From Microbispora triticiradicis (GTDB lineage: Bacteria; Actinomycetota; Actinomycetes; Streptosporangiales; Streptosporangiaceae), in contig QFZU02000063.1 in the NCBI GenBank assembly GCA_003260025.2, positions 186,001 through 250,000 on the forward strand: a stretch of DNA of 64,000 nt. Direction: 5' to 3'. Position 1 is the stretch's first letter, and each line of letters begins with the position of its first letter. A program made the translations under genes and the position numbers. This document shows, one piece after another, positions 34,939 through 44,243 of this stretch. Under the pieces are notes generated by a model. The model was not told where the DNA came from, searched no databases, and was given only the letters and a program-made list of their open reading frames with translations.

Positions 34939-34954
34939 ACCTGCAACTACCTGG

Positions 34955-35028
34955 TCGGGGTGGCGGGATTTGAACCCACGGCCTCTTCGTCCCGAACGAA
35001 GCGCGCTGCCAAGCTGCGCTACACCCCG
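34955..35028 (-). tRNA. tRNA-Pro (anticodon CGG); probable integration site
   Basis: A 74-nt cloverleaf read on the minus strand: acceptor CGGGGTG/CACCCCG with discriminator A, D-loop AGCTTGGC, anticodon stem CTTCG-TTCGGGA-CGAAG (anticodon CGG), T-arm GGGTTCAAATCCC. No CCA is encoded. Its 3' end points toward the accessory region, and genes change abruptly from mobile to housekeeping type across it, so the 3' end is the likely attachment core. The tRNA itself is complete, as expected because integration restores it. Confidence 0.95.
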
Positions 35029-35063
35029 GTCGCTTGGACTTTTCGTCCAGCGCCTCGGCAAGT

Positions 35064-35996
35064 CTAGCGGACTTTGCGGCCGCTTGTGCCATCGGACGCG
35101 ACCGGCCGGCGCGGGACGAGGGTCAGGAGGGTCGCCTCGGGCGGGCAGGCGAAACGCGCGGGCGCGTACGGGGAGGTGCCGAGGCCGGCCGAGACGTGCA
35201 GCCAGGAGCTCTCGTGCCTGCTCAGGCCCTTGACCCGGGCGCGGTCGATGCCGCAGTTGGTCACCAGGGCGCCGTAGAACGGGATGCAGAGCTGGCCGCC
35301 GTGGGTGTGGCCGGCCAGGAGCAGCTGGTACCCGTCGTCGGCGAAGCGCGACATGTTGCGCGGCTCGGGCGAGTGCATGACGCCCAGCCGGAGGTCGGCG
35401 TCGGCGGGAGCCGGGCCGGCGATGTCGTCGTAGCGGTCCCGGTCGATGTGGGAGTCGTGGATCCCGCCCACATGGACGTCGAGGTCGGCCACCTTCAGGC
35501 GGGCCGTCGTGTTGTTCATGTCCAGCCAGCCGGCCTCCCGCATCGCGGCGCCGAGCTCCTCCCAGGGCAGGTTCGGCACGTGCTGCCGGGAGTCGCCCTT
35601 CGACGTACGCCAGAGGTAGCGGACGGGGTTCTTGGGCCGGGGGGCGTAGAGGTCGTTGGAGCCGTAGACGAACAGGCCCGGCCGGTCGAGCAGCGGATCT
35701 ACGGCACGCATGTACGCCTCGACCGCATCGGGGTGCGCCAGCGTGTCGCCGGTGTTCACGACGAGGTCGGGGTTGAGCGACGCCAGCGACCGCACCCACT
35801 TGATCAGCCGGTCGCGGCGGGGGGTGAGATGCAGATCGGAGATCTGCAGGATCCGGACCGGCCGCTGCCCGGGAGCGAGAACGGGGACGTCGAACCGGCG
35901 CAGCCGGAACCAGTTCCGCTCGATCACGGCGGCGTAACCGGCACCGGCGACGCCGAGGCCGAGCACTGACAGGGGAATCGCGGCGGCTTTCCTCAC
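35064..35996 (-). CDS. Metallophosphoesterase (membrane-anchored)
   Basis: 310 aa. N-terminal signal/anchor ([18 protein letters not shown]), then a calcineurin-like phosphoesterase with ISDLHL (metal ligands D, H), NTGDTL, GSND (the usual GNHD is changed to GSND) and GHTHGGQ. The frame remains open far upstream, but GTG 35996 gives the expected signal peptide directly. Family members act on phospholipid-like or nucleotide substrates at the membrane; the substrate is not predictable. First chromosomal gene beside the tRNA. Confidence 0.85.
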   Translation of the reverse strand: MRKAAAIPLSVLGLGVAGAGYAAVIERNWFRLRRFDVPVLAPGQRPVRILQISDLHLTPRRDRLIKWVRSLASLNPDLVVNTGDTLAHPDAVEAYMRAVDPLLDRPGLFVYGSNDLYAPRPKNPVRYLWRTSKGDSRQHVPNLPWEELGAAMREAGWLDMNNTTARLKVADLDVHVGGIHDSHIDRDRYDDIAGPAPADADLRLGVMHSPEPRNMSRFADDGYQLLLAGHTHGGQLCIPFYGALVTNCGIDRARVKGLSRHESSWLHVSAGLGTSPYAPARFACPPEATLLTLVPRRPVASDGTSGRKVR

Positions 35997-36077
35997 ACAG
36001 CCATGATGCCCGACCTTCGCGCCGCCTCCCGCATAACCTGGCGAAGACCGGGCCCTCGGCACGGCAAGATGGGACGC

Positions 36078-36533
36078 ATGAGTGCGTTGAAGGACAAGCT
36101 GAAGGCCGACCTCGCGGCCTCGATGAAGGCTCGTGACGAGGTGCGCCTCCGGACGATCCGGATGGCGCTGGCGGCCGTGAACGTCGAGGAGGTCGCCGGC
36201 AAGGAGGCCCGCGAGCTCAGCGACGACGAGGTGGTCAAGATCCTGACCCGCGAGGCCAAGAAGCGCCGCGAGGCCTCCGAGGCGTTCGCGGGCGCCGGTC
36301 GGGCCGAGCAGGCGCAGGCGGAGCTGGACGAGCAGGCGGTGCTGGAGGAGTACCTCCCCGCCCAGCTCAGCGACGACGAGCTGAACGCGCTCGTCGACGA
36401 GGCGATCGCGGAGAGCGGGGCACAGGGCCCCAAGGCGATGGGCCAGGTCATGAAGGTCCTGAACCCGAAGGTCGCGGGCCGGGCCGAGGGCGGCCGCGTC
36501 GCCCAGGCCGTACGCGCCCGTCTCTCCGCCTGA
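36078..36533 (+). CDS. GatB/YqeY domain-containing protein
   Basis: 151 aa: MSALKDKLKADLAASMKARDE, then LRTIRMALAAVNVEEVAGK, REAKKRREASEAF, LEEYLPAQLSDDEL and GPKAMGQVMKVL cover the whole YqeY family, the stand-alone version of the tail domain of the GatB amidotransferase subunit. It probably binds tRNA or an aminoacyl-tRNA complex. ATG 36078 was chosen because it begins the conserved domain; the frame is open to 36003. Confidence 0.92.
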   Translation: MSALKDKLKADLAASMKARDEVRLRTIRMALAAVNVEEVAGKEARELSDDEVVKILTREAKKRREASEAFAGAGRAEQAQAELDEQAVLEEYLPAQLSDDELNALVDEAIAESGAQGPKAMGQVMKVLNPKVAGRAEGGRVAQAVRARLSA

Positions 36534-36614
36534 CCTCCGCGACACCGGGCCGGGCGACCTCCGCCGAGTGCCCGGAGACCGGAGTGTCCGGGAGACCGGA
36601 GAGTCCCCGTACGC

Positions 36615-36650
36615 CGATGGGCCGCCCCTCTGGAGAGGAGCGGCCCATCG
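36615..36650. terminator. Bidirectional terminator hairpin
   Basis: An 11-bp stem CGATGGGCCGC/GCGGCCCATCG (36615-36625 with 36640-36650), with further pairing inside the loop, sits between the convergent YqeY and penicillin-binding protein genes. It could stop transcription from both sides. Confidence 0.7.
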
Positions 36651-36672
36651 GAAGGGAAGCCGGTCGAAGACC

Positions 36673-38949
36673 TCAGTTGAAGGGGTCGAACGGCTGGTTG
36701 CCGAACGGCCGGTCCGGCCCGCGGCCGTTGCCGCCGCCGCGTCCGCCGTCACCGCCACCGCCGGGACCACCGCCATGGCCGCCGGGCTCCGACTTGGGCT
36801 TGGGCGGGGGCGCGCACTGGTGGGCGCAGCCGCCGAACCGCGACATGTCCGGATTGGTGAACGACGACGGATCCACGCCCTTGAGCGCCGACAGGAACGT
36901 CGCCTTCCAGATCGGTCCCGGGATGGTGGCGCCGAAGACCGAGCCGTACGTCCGGCCTCCCATCACCTGGCCGGGGAGCGGGTACCGCATCGGGCCGCGC
37001 GGGTCGCCGAGGCTGACGGCGCCAGCGAGGTCGGGAGTGAAGCCGGCGAACCAGACGGTGCGGGACTGGTCGCCGGTGCCGGTCTTGCCCGCGGCGTCCC
37101 GGCCGATGCCGCCGACGGGGGACATGGTGCCCTTGGTGAACACGCCCGCCAGGATGTGCGTGACCGCGTCCGCGACCTCGGTCTCGATGGCCTGCTTGCA
37201 GGACGGCTTGAACGAGGTCACCTTGTTGAAGCGGTCGGTGATCTCGGTGATCGCCATGGGCTTGCAGTACTTGCCGCGCGCCCCGATGGCCGCGTAGGCG
37301 CTGGCCACGGTCACGGGGTCCATCTCGTTGAAGCCGAGCGTGAACGTCTGGAACTCGCGCAGCTTGCCGCCGTCGGCCCGCTTGATGCCGAGGTCCTTGG
37401 CGGTCTTGACGACGTCACAGAGCCCGACCCGCTGCTCCAGGGCCATGAAGAAGGTGTTGACCGACTTCCAGGTGCCCGTCTGCAGGGTCAGGAACCCGCC
37501 GCTGCCGCCCTCGGAGTTGTGCTGGACGCCCCGGGGGTCGCCGACGAGGTTCCCGTTGCAGTCCTTGAACGCCGAGGGGCCGCTGGCCTGGAAGGTCGCG
37601 CCGGTGTTGAGGCCGTCGTTGAACTTGTAGCCCTCCTTCAGCGCGGTGATCAGCGTGAAGACCTTGAACGTCGATCCCGCCTGGAAGCCGGCGCCGCCGC
37701 CGTGCAGCGCGTCGGCCACGACGTTGATCGACATCTCGTTCTTCTTCTTGCTGGTGCCGAACTTCCGGCTGGCGGCCATCGCCTTGATGGCGCCCGTGCC
37801 CGGCTCGACCAGCGCCTCGGAGGCGACCGGCTTGTCGGAGGGGTGAACGTACTTCTTGATCGCCTTCTCGGCGGCCTTCTGCATCTTCGAGCTGAGCGTG
37901 GTCCTGATCGTCAGGCCGCCTCGCGCCAGGAAGTCCTGCCGGGCCTTCTTGGACTTGCCGAACTGCGGGTCGTTGAGGATCTCGTTGCGCACGTACAGGC
38001 AGAAGTACGGGTAGCCGCTCTCCTCGCAGCCGCCGGGGATCTCCTTGTCCTTCCACCCCAGCTTCTTCTTCTTGGCCTCGTCGCGCTCGGCCTCGGTGAC
38101 GATCTTCAACTCGGCCATCCGGTCGAGCACGACGTTGCGCCGGGCCAGCAGCCGGTCCCGGAACGTCTTGCCCCGGTTGGGGTCGGTGGCGTTCGGGTCC
38201 TGTACGGCGCCCGCCAGCGTCGCGGCCTGGGCCAGAGTGAGCTCGGACGCGTGCTTGCCGAAGAAGCGCTTGGAGGCGGCCTCGACGCCGTACGCGCTGG
38301 CGCCGAAGTAGGCGATGTTGAGATACCGGTTGAGGATCTCGTCCTTGCTGTACTTCTGCTCCATCGTCATGGCGTACCGGATCTCGTTGAGCTTGCGCCC
38401 CACGGTCGGCGCCACGGCGGCGGCCTTCTCCTCGTCGGTCTCCGCCTTGTTGAACAGCACCTGCTTCACGTACTGCTGGGTGATGGACGAACCGCCCTGG
38501 GTCACCCCGCCCGTGGTGATGTTCTTGACCAGCGCGCGGGTCGTGCCCTCCAGGTCGAGCGGGCCGTGCTCGTAGAAGCGGAAGTCCTCGATCGCCACGA
38601 TCGCCTTCCGCATGATCGGGGCGATGCGGTCCATCGGGACCGACTCCCGGTTCTCGAAGTAGAACTGGGCGAACGGCTTGCCGTCCGCGTCGAGGAGTAC
38701 GGTCTTCTCGGGCAGCGGCGGTTCGTCGAGGTCGGCCGGCTTGAGGCTCAGGGTCTCGATACCGGACTTGACCGAAACCCCCGCCCCGCCCACGGCGGGT
38801 AGTGCAATCGCCGCCGCCAGCACGCCCGCGACTCCCGCGGCGCCCACGAGGCGCAGGACGGCGGCTGACCGAGATGCCAGTGTTTTACCGTGAGCTTGCA
38901 CGGAACCAAGGGTACGTCCGTTTGGTGCCTCACCAGGCATCGGCCTCAC
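36673..38949 (-). CDS. ponA: Class A penicillin-binding protein (transglycosylase/transpeptidase)
   Basis: 758 aa. N-terminal membrane anchor (residues ~28-58), GT51 transglycosylase with EDFRFYEHG, GGSSITQQYVKQ and RYLNIAYFG, then a transpeptidase domain with the SxxK nucleophile in AGSTFKV, SVN in WKSVNTFF and the KTGTG box. The extracellular C-terminal tail is Gly/Pro/Asp-rich (GGGPGGGGDGG). It polymerises and crosslinks peptidoglycan. It is divergent from the wblA-like gene, the arrangement known from Streptomyces. The start could also be ATG 38940. Confidence 0.93.
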   Translation of the reverse strand: MRPMPGEAPNGRTLGSVQAHGKTLASRSAAVLRLVGAAGVAGVLAAAIALPAVGGAGVSVKSGIETLSLKPADLDEPPLPEKTVLLDADGKPFAQFYFENRESVPMDRIAPIMRKAIVAIEDFRFYEHGPLDLEGTTRALVKNITTGGVTQGGSSITQQYVKQVLFNKAETDEEKAAAVAPTVGRKLNEIRYAMTMEQKYSKDEILNRYLNIAYFGASAYGVEAASKRFFGKHASELTLAQAATLAGAVQDPNATDPNRGKTFRDRLLARRNVVLDRMAELKIVTEAERDEAKKKKLGWKDKEIPGGCEESGYPYFCLYVRNEILNDPQFGKSKKARQDFLARGGLTIRTTLSSKMQKAAEKAIKKYVHPSDKPVASEALVEPGTGAIKAMAASRKFGTSKKKNEMSINVVADALHGGGAGFQAGSTFKVFTLITALKEGYKFNDGLNTGATFQASGPSAFKDCNGNLVGDPRGVQHNSEGGSGGFLTLQTGTWKSVNTFFMALEQRVGLCDVVKTAKDLGIKRADGGKLREFQTFTLGFNEMDPVTVASAYAAIGARGKYCKPMAITEITDRFNKVTSFKPSCKQAIETEVADAVTHILAGVFTKGTMSPVGGIGRDAAGKTGTGDQSRTVWFAGFTPDLAGAVSLGDPRGPMRYPLPGQVMGGRTYGSVFGATIPGPIWKATFLSALKGVDPSSFTNPDMSRFGGCAHQCAPPPKPKSEPGGHGGGPGGGGDGGRGGGNGRGPDRPFGNQPFDPFN

Positions 38950-39160
38950 GGCTCGGCATTACCCCGGGGAGGGGGGGACTAGTCATTCCCGGCCACATGG
39001 CCTGACTTGACCATGTACGAATTTGGTCCCCCCGGGGTATGTCGGATCGATCGTTTCGTTGCGTACGTTCTCCTCTGCGGCTACTGCAATACAGGAGGCC
39101 CGACGCCCGCGCCCGTCGGCCGAAACAACGACTGACCACCTAAGGGGAGTGGGGTCGCAC

Positions 39161-39457
39161 ATGTGGATCACGGATTGGACCTCCCGTGCCGCCTGCCGAG
39201 GTGCGGATCCTGACGCGCTCTTCGTGCAAGGCGCCGCCCAGAACCGGGCGAAACTCATCTGCCGTGGATGCCCCGTCCGTACCGAATGCCTCGCCGATGC
39301 GCTGGACAACCGCATCGAGTTCGGGGTGTGGGGCGGGATGACGGAGCGGGAACGCCGCGCGCTGCTCAGGCGCCGGCCCGATGTGGAGTCCTGGCGGGAC
39401 CTGCTCGAGTCCGCCAAAGAGGAGTACGAGCGGACCAACGAGTTGATCGCCGGCTGA
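39161..39457 (+). CDS. wblA: WhiB-like iron-sulfur regulator, WblA type
   Basis: 98 aa. Four cysteines (AACRGAD, LICRGCPVRTEC) ligate a [4Fe-4S] cluster, followed by the GVWGGMTERERR turn and a basic C-terminus. FVQGAAQNRAK and ADALDNRIEFGVWGG are characteristic of WblA/WhiB4. In Streptomyces WblA controls the switch to development and represses antibiotic production; WhiB4 senses redox. ATG 39161 follows AAGGGGAG. The position next to a class A PBP gene and two ArsA-like genes agrees with the Streptomyces wblA locus. Confidence 0.9.
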   Translation: MWITDWTSRAACRGADPDALFVQGAAQNRAKLICRGCPVRTECLADALDNRIEFGVWGGMTERERRALLRRRPDVESWRDLLESAKEEYERTNELIAG

Positions 39458-39493
39458 CCGGCGGCCGGCCTCCTCCCCGAGGGGCGCCGGACG

Positions 39494-40633
39494 TCACGAC
39501 GCGAGGAGCTGCCCGATCTGGCGAAGTCCCGCCAGATCGTGCACGTCCTCCGGCATCGCGGGCACCTGCGCGATCGGCACCGTGGGATGGGCCGACGTGA
39601 AGTGCTCCCGCTGGCGCTGCTCCCGTGCGGCGAGCTGCATCCTTCCGGCGTGCAGCCGCAGTACGGCCGCGGTCAGCTCGTGCTCGCCCCGGGCCTCCAG
39701 GTCCTCGGCGGCGGCGGAGCTCCGGGCCGCGGACAGCGAGGGCGCCGGCGACCGGTGCACCCGGTTGACGACCAGCCCGGCCAGCGGCATGCGCTCCTCG
39801 GCGAGCCGCTCGACGAAGTAGGACGCCTCGCGCATCGCGTCACGCTCGGGCGCGGCGACGACGAGGAAGGCGGTGCCGGGCGCCTGGAGCAGCCGGTACG
39901 TCTGCTCGGCCCGCTGGCGGAATCCGCCGAACACGGCGTCGAGCGCGGTGACGAACAACTGGATGTCCCGGAGCACCTGGGCCCCGATCACCTTCGTCAG
40001 GATGCCGGCGACCACGCCGAAGCCCGCGTTGAGCAGCTTGAACGCGCTGCGCCCGCCGGCCTTGGCGGGCGCCGTGAGGATGCGGATGAGCCGCCCGTCG
40101 AGGAACCGGCCGAGCCGTTCCGGCGCGTCGAGGAAGTCGAGCGCCGACCGCGAGGGCGGGGTGTCCACCACGATCAGGTCCCACTCGTTCGAGCGGCGGA
40201 GCTGGCCGAGCTTCTCCATCGCCATGTACTCCTGCGTCCCGGAGAAGCTGGACGAAAGGGACTGGTAGAAGGGGTTCGTCAGGATCTGCTCGGCCCGCTC
40301 CGGATCGGCGTGCGCCTCGATGATCTCGTCGAAGGTCCGCTTCATGTCGAGCATCATCGCGTGGAGCTCGCCGCCGGCCTCCCCGCCGCCGTCGGCGCCG
40401 TCCACCCGCCTGGGCGTGTTGTCGAGCTCGGTCAGGCCCATGGCCTGGGCCAGCCGCCGGGCGGGGTCGACGGTCAGGACGACCACGGAGCGGCCGCGCT
40501 CGGCGGCGCGCAGCCCGAGGGCCGCGGCCGTCGTGGTCTTGCCGACGCCGCCGGAGCCGCAGCACACGATGATCCGGGTGTCCGGGTCGTCCAGAATCGC
40601 GTCGATGTCCAGCGCGGGCGCCGTCCTGGTCAC
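39494..40633 (-). CDS. ArsA-like (GET3 family) ATPase
   Basis: 379 aa with the deviant P-loop CGSGGVGKTTTAAA (residues ~24-37), a switch region VLTVDPARRLAQAMG and a second conserved segment VVDTPPSRSALDFLD. There are no arsenite-binding cysteines of true ArsA, so it is more likely a SIMIBI ATPase of the kind kept beside wblA in actinomycetes. It follows a paralogue (40678-41715) on the same strand with a 44-base gap; the two probably form a heteromeric complex. Confidence 0.88.
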   Translation of the reverse strand: MTRTAPALDIDAILDDPDTRIIVCCGSGGVGKTTTAAALGLRAAERGRSVVVLTVDPARRLAQAMGLTELDNTPRRVDGADGGGEAGGELHAMMLDMKRTFDEIIEAHADPERAEQILTNPFYQSLSSSFSGTQEYMAMEKLGQLRRSNEWDLIVVDTPPSRSALDFLDAPERLGRFLDGRLIRILTAPAKAGGRSAFKLLNAGFGVVAGILTKVIGAQVLRDIQLFVTALDAVFGGFRQRAEQTYRLLQAPGTAFLVVAAPERDAMREASYFVERLAEERMPLAGLVVNRVHRSPAPSLSAARSSAAAEDLEARGEHELTAAVLRLHAGRMQLAAREQRQREHFTSAHPTVPIAQVPAMPEDVHDLAGLRQIGQLLAS

Positions 40634-40677
40634 AGCTCAGCCTCTCAGTCGGTGGGCGGGAAATCGGTCGGCGGGCG

Positions 40678-41715
40678 TCACACGGCGCCCTGGGCGCGCA
40701 GCGCGTCGGCCAGCTCGTAGAGCCCGGCCAGGTCGGCGCCGTCGGGCAGCAGCGGCAGGTCGTACCGCGGCGTTCCGGCCTCCTCCAGCTCCGCGCGCTC
40801 CCGCTTCTCCAGCTCCGCCCGCAGGGCGTGCTCGGCGACCTCCTCGGCGAGCGCCTCGGCGATGGCCGAGGCGCCGGCGGAGGCGTCGGCCAGCCCGGCG
40901 GCCTTCAGGCCGAGCGCGATCTCGGCGGCGTCGAACCGGCCCTCGGCGGCGGCCTTCAGCGCCCGCGCGGGCAGCAGGGCCGGGCGCACCATGTTGACGA
41001 ACACCCCGCCGACCGGCAGCCCGGTCTCCCGGAGTTCCGCGACGCCGTCCAGCGTCTCCTGGACCGGCATCTCCTCCAGGAGCGTCACGAAATGGACCGC
41101 CGTCTCCGGAGAAGCGAGGACGCCCCTCACCAGGTCGGCGTGGTTCTTGATCGGGCCGACCCGGGCGAGCCCGGCGACCTCCTGCGTCACGTTCAGGAAG
41201 CGGGAGATGCGGCCGGTCGGCGGCGCGTCCATGACGACCGCGTCGTACACCCTCCGGCCCAGCTTGTCGCGGCGCCGCACGGCCTCGCTGGTCTTGCCCG
41301 TCACCAGGACGTCCCGCAGGCCGGGGGCGATCGTGGTGGCGAAGTCGACCACGCCGATGCGGGTCAGCGCCTTGCCCACCCGCCTGATGCCGTAGAACAT
41401 CTCCAGGTATTCGAGCATGGCCTCTTCGGGATCGATGGCCAGCGCGTACACGTCCCCGCCGCCGGGCGCCACCGCGATCTTGCGCTCTTCGTACGGCAGC
41501 GGAGGGAGATCGAACGCCTGGGCGATGCCCTGCCGTCCCTCGACCTCGACGAGCAGGACCTTGCGCCCGCCCGCCGCGAGGGCCAGCGCGAGCGCCGCGG
41601 CGACCGTCGTCTTCCCGGTGCCGCCCTTGCCGCTCACCACGTGCAGCCGCACGCCGTCCCAGTCGGTGTCACGGGTCTCCCCGCCTCCGCCGCGCCTGCT
41701 GGTCGGCTGACTCAC
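40678..41715 (-). CDS. ArsA-like ATPase, first of the pair
   Basis: 345 aa from GTG 41715, chosen for the GGAGGAGG five bases upstream; the open frame extends to 41793. The P-loop is VSGKGGTGKTTVAAA, followed by LLVEVEGRQG and AVVMDAPPTGRI. It lacks metalloid-binding cysteines. The shared fold with the downstream gene and the tight spacing suggest that the two ATPases act together; the partner or cargo is unknown. Confidence 0.88.
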   Translation of the reverse strand: MSQPTSRRGGGGETRDTDWDGVRLHVVSGKGGTGKTTVAAALALALAAGGRKVLLVEVEGRQGIAQAFDLPPLPYEERKIAVAPGGGDVYALAIDPEEAMLEYLEMFYGIRRVGKALTRIGVVDFATTIAPGLRDVLVTGKTSEAVRRRDKLGRRVYDAVVMDAPPTGRISRFLNVTQEVAGLARVGPIKNHADLVRGVLASPETAVHFVTLLEEMPVQETLDGVAELRETGLPVGGVFVNMVRPALLPARALKAAAEGRFDAAEIALGLKAAGLADASAGASAIAEALAEEVAEHALRAELEKRERAELEEAGTPRYDLPLLPDGADLAGLYELADALRAQGAV

Positions 41716-41887
41716 CGTGCCTCCTCCGGCCGGCCGGCGAGATCGCCTCCGCGGATCGTCGCGCGGTAGTTCCCGTCGGCGTGCCTGCTCCACTCGCCCA
41801 CGTGAGGAAGGCTACCCAAGGCTCACCTGCCGATTCGCGCCGGTCGTCCCCGAGCGAGGAGAGGCTGTGCCTCGATAGCCTTTGCCC

Positions 41888-42040
41888 ATGACCAAGTGGG
41901 AATACGTCACGGTGCCGCTGCTCACCCATGCCACGAAGCAGATCCTGGACAACTGGGGTGAAGACGGGTGGGAGCTCGTCTCCGTCATCCCGGGGCCCAA
42001 CCCGGAGCAGCTGGTCGCCTACATGAAGCGGCCCAAGTGA
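41888..42040 (+). CDS. DUF4177 small protein
   Basis: 50 aa: MTKWEYVTVPL, then ILDNWGEDGWELVSVIPGP and VAYMKRPK. The WEY start and the GWELVSV core are the DUF4177 signature; the protein is about one small beta-alpha unit. Its stop overlaps the start of the RidA gene (TGATG at 42038-42042), so they are co-translated. It is conserved at this position in actinomycetes; its function is unknown. Confidence 0.88.
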   Translation: MTKWEYVTVPLLTHATKQILDNWGEDGWELVSVIPGPNPEQLVAYMKRPK

Positions 42041-42501
42041 TGGCCACTCCGGAGGAGCGCCTCGCCGAGCTCGGGATCACGCTGCCCGAGGTCGTGCCTC
42101 CGCTGGCCGCGTACGTGCCGGCCGTACGGACGGGCGGCCACGTCTACACCTCGGGCCAGCTTCCGCTGGTGAAGGGCGAGCTGAGCGTCACCGGCAAGGT
42201 CGGGGCGGAGGTCTCGCCCGAGGAGGCGAAGGAGCAGGCGCGGATCTGCGCCGTCAACGCGCTGGCGGCCATCCGGTCCCTCGTCGGCGATCTGTCGCAG
42301 GTCGTGCGGATCGTGAAGGTGGTCGGGTTCGTCGCGAGCGCTCCCGGTTTCACCGGGCAGCCGCAGGTCGTCAACGGCGCGAGCGAACTGCTCGGCGAGG
42401 TGTTCGGCGAGGCGGGGCGGCACGCGCGGAGCGCGGTCGGCGTGGCGGTCCTGCCGCTCGACGCGGCCGTGGAGGTGGAGATCGTCGCGGAGGTCCGCTG
42501 A
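42040..42501 (+). CDS. RidA family protein
   Basis: 153 aa: YVPAVRTGGHVYTSGQLP, KEQARICAVNALAAI, VRIVKVVGFVASAPGF and ARSAVGVAVLPLDAAVEVE cover the YjgF/YER057c/UK114 trimer fold. True RidA enamine deaminases have a catalytic Arg in a C-R-V segment; here the equivalent is HARSAVG, so the activity may differ. It is the larger, two-loop RidA subfamily common in actinobacteria. Confidence 0.88.
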   Translation: MATPEERLAELGITLPEVVPPLAAYVPAVRTGGHVYTSGQLPLVKGELSVTGKVGAEVSPEEAKEQARICAVNALAAIRSLVGDLSQVVRIVKVVGFVASAPGFTGQPQVVNGASELLGEVFGEAGRHARSAVGVAVLPLDAAVEVEIVAEVR

Positions 42502-42606
42502 CCGCCGCGGGGTGGCGCGTCGGAGACCCGTCGATTGCGGTCACGGGACGGCGTACGGGAGCATGGAGCCGGTCGGACCGATCCTTGTTCTGGTTGGGAG
42601 GGCTCC

Positions 42607-43443
42607 ATGGGGTTTCCGCTGCCGGGTCATCTCGGCGAGCGGGCGCGGGAGATCCTGGCCGGCCGTCTGGCTCCCGTCCCGGCCCGTGACGCGGCCACGG
42701 TGGTGCTGCTCCGCGACGACCCCCTTGAGGTGTATCTCCTCAGGCGGCACGCGACGATGGCCTTCGCGGCCGGCGCGTACGTGTTCCCCGGCGGGTCGGT
42801 CGACCCCAGGGACGCCGACCAGGCCGTGGCCTGGGCCGGTCCCTCGCCCGCCGAGTGGGGTGCGCTCCTGGGGACCGGAGAGGGCACGGCGCGGGGCCTC
42901 GTCTGCGCCGCCGTACGCGAGACGTTCGAGGAGTCGGGCGTGCTCCTCGCCGGGCCGGGCCCGCGGACCGTGGTGACCGACACCACCGGCGACGACTGGG
43001 AGGCCGACCGCCTCGCGCTGATCGCGCGCACGCTGTCGTTCGCCGAGTTCCTCGACCGGCGGGGGCTGGTGCTGCGGTCCGACCTGCTCAAGGCGTGGGG
43101 ACACTGGATCACCCCGGTCATGGAGACCCGGCGGTTCGACACCCGCTTCTTCGTGGCCGCGTTGCCGTCCGGTCAGCGTACGCGTGACGTGGGCGGCGAG
43201 GCGGCCGAGGTGGCGTGGATGCGGCCCGGGGACGCCCTGGCCGCCGCGCGGGACCGTACGGCGTTCCTGATGCCGCCGACCTTGCGGACGTTGACCGAGA
43301 TCGCCGCTTTCGAGACGATCAGCGATGTGTTGTCCTCTTCCCGGTCGATCACGACCATCATGCCCGCCCCCGCCGAGGTGGACGGCCGGATGGTGCTGGT
43401 GATCCCCGAGGAGATCCCCGAGGCGGGGAGGGCGGGCGCGTGA
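42607..43443 (+). CDS. Nudix hydrolase
   Basis: 278 aa. The Nudix box is [10 protein letters not shown], then after an insert of about 30 residues [14 protein letters not shown] (RExxEExG core present). The long insertion inside the box and the C-terminal helical domain ([20 protein letters not shown]) are typical of the NUDT19/acyl-CoA-type group. ATG 42607 follows GGGAGGG. Its stop overlaps the GTG of the MBL hydrolase, indicating one operon. Confidence 0.85.
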   Translation: MGFPLPGHLGERAREILAGRLAPVPARDAATVVLLRDDPLEVYLLRRHATMAFAAGAYVFPGGSVDPRDADQAVAWAGPSPAEWGALLGTGEGTARGLVCAAVRETFEESGVLLAGPGPRTVVTDTTGDDWEADRLALIARTLSFAEFLDRRGLVLRSDLLKAWGHWITPVMETRRFDTRFFVAALPSGQRTRDVGGEAAEVAWMRPGDALAAARDRTAFLMPPTLRTLTEIAAFETISDVLSSSRSITTIMPAPAEVDGRMVLVIPEEIPEAGRAGA

Positions 43444-44243
43444 GCGGCCTGCGCATTCCCCTGGACGGCGCGGAGGGCCCGGACGGCGCGGGTACGGCGA
43501 CCGCCGTGAACGTGCTGGCGCCCAACCCGTCGCCGATGACCCTCGACGGCACCAACACGTGGATCGTCGGCGGGGCGGACGCCGTACTGGTCGTCGATCC
43601 CGGGCCGGACGACGAGGCGCACCTGCGGCGGGTCGCCGAGCGGGTGGACGGCCGCCGGGTGACGGCCGTACTGCTCACGCACGGGCACGCCGACCACAGC
43701 GAGGGGGCGGGCCCGCTCGCGCGCCTGCTCGGCGCTCCGGTGCGGGCGCTCGACCCCCGGCACCGCCTGGGCGAGGAGGGCCTGGACGACGGCGACGTCG
43801 TCACGGCGGGCGACGTGGAGGTCAGGGTCGTCGCCACGCCGGGGCACTCGTTCGACTCGCTGTGCTTCTGGCTGCCCGGCGACCGGGCGATGCTCACCGG
43901 AGACACCGTCCTCGGCCGGGGGACGACGACGATCGCCCCCGACGGGGACCTCGGCGACTACCTGCGCAGCCTGGACCGGCTCAGACAGGGCGCGGAGATG
44001 CTGGAGGCCACCGCGTTGCTGCCCGGCCACGGCCCCGTCCTGCCCGATCCCGCCGGGGTCCTGAACGCGTACGTCGTGCACCGCCGGATGAGGCTGGAGC
44101 AGGTCCGCGAGGCGATCCGCAGGGGCGCCAGGGACACGCGGGAGATCGTGGAGATGATCTACGCCGACGTCGACCCGGCGCTGTGGCCGGCCGCCGAGAT
44201 GTCGGTCGCGGCCCAGCTCGACTACCTCAAGACCACCCTCTAG
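43440..44243 (+). CDS. MBL-fold hydrolase (LACTB2/glyoxalase II-like)
   Basis: 267 aa. Metal ligands THGHADH (HxHxDH), a His in ATPGHSFDS, Asp in LTGDTVLG and His in LPGHGP are all present. The C-terminal winged-helix region ([24 protein letters not shown]) is that of LACTB2-like endoribonuclease/hydrolases. The GTG start overlaps the Nudix stop. The gene ends 4 bases into the convergent crp gene. Confidence 0.88.
   Translation: MSGLRIPLDGAEGPDGAGTATAVNVLAPNPSPMTLDGTNTWIVGGADAVLVVDPGPDDEAHLRRVAERVDGRRVTAVLLTHGHADHSEGAGPLARLLGAPVRALDPRHRLGEEGLDDGDVVTAGDVEVRVVATPGHSFDSLCFWLPGDRAMLTGDTVLGRGTTTIAPDGDLGDYLRSLDRLRQGAEMLEATALLPGHGPVLPDPAGVLNAYVVHRRMRLEQVREAIRRGARDTREIVEMIYADVDPALWPAAEMSVAAQLDYLKTTL

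Larger units (their letters stand above)
1..34955. mobile_element. Right-hand part of an integrated conjugative element (left end outside window)
   Basis: Everything from the window start to the tRNA-Pro 3' end is accessory in character: a full set of type IV transfer genes (pilin-like, VirB6-, PrgI-, VirB4- and VirD4-like proteins, a replication-relaxation protein and a peptidoglycan hydrolase), DUF932, DUF4192 and XF1762 plasmid-type proteins, an orphan methyltransferase, an excisionase-like protein, two defence-type cassettes and three insertion sequences. Housekeeping genes begin immediately beyond the tRNA. Integration into the 3' end of a tRNA gene is the usual site for actinomycete integrative elements. 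No second copy of the tRNA end and no integrase are seen, so the left border lies outside the window and the integrase is lost or also outside. The boundary is inferred, not demonstrated. Confidence 0.65.

Noticed and set aside
39494-41715. Arsenic-resistance ATPases
   Set aside because: The arsenite-binding cysteines and other ars genes are absent; the pair beside wblA is a conserved actinomycete arrangement.
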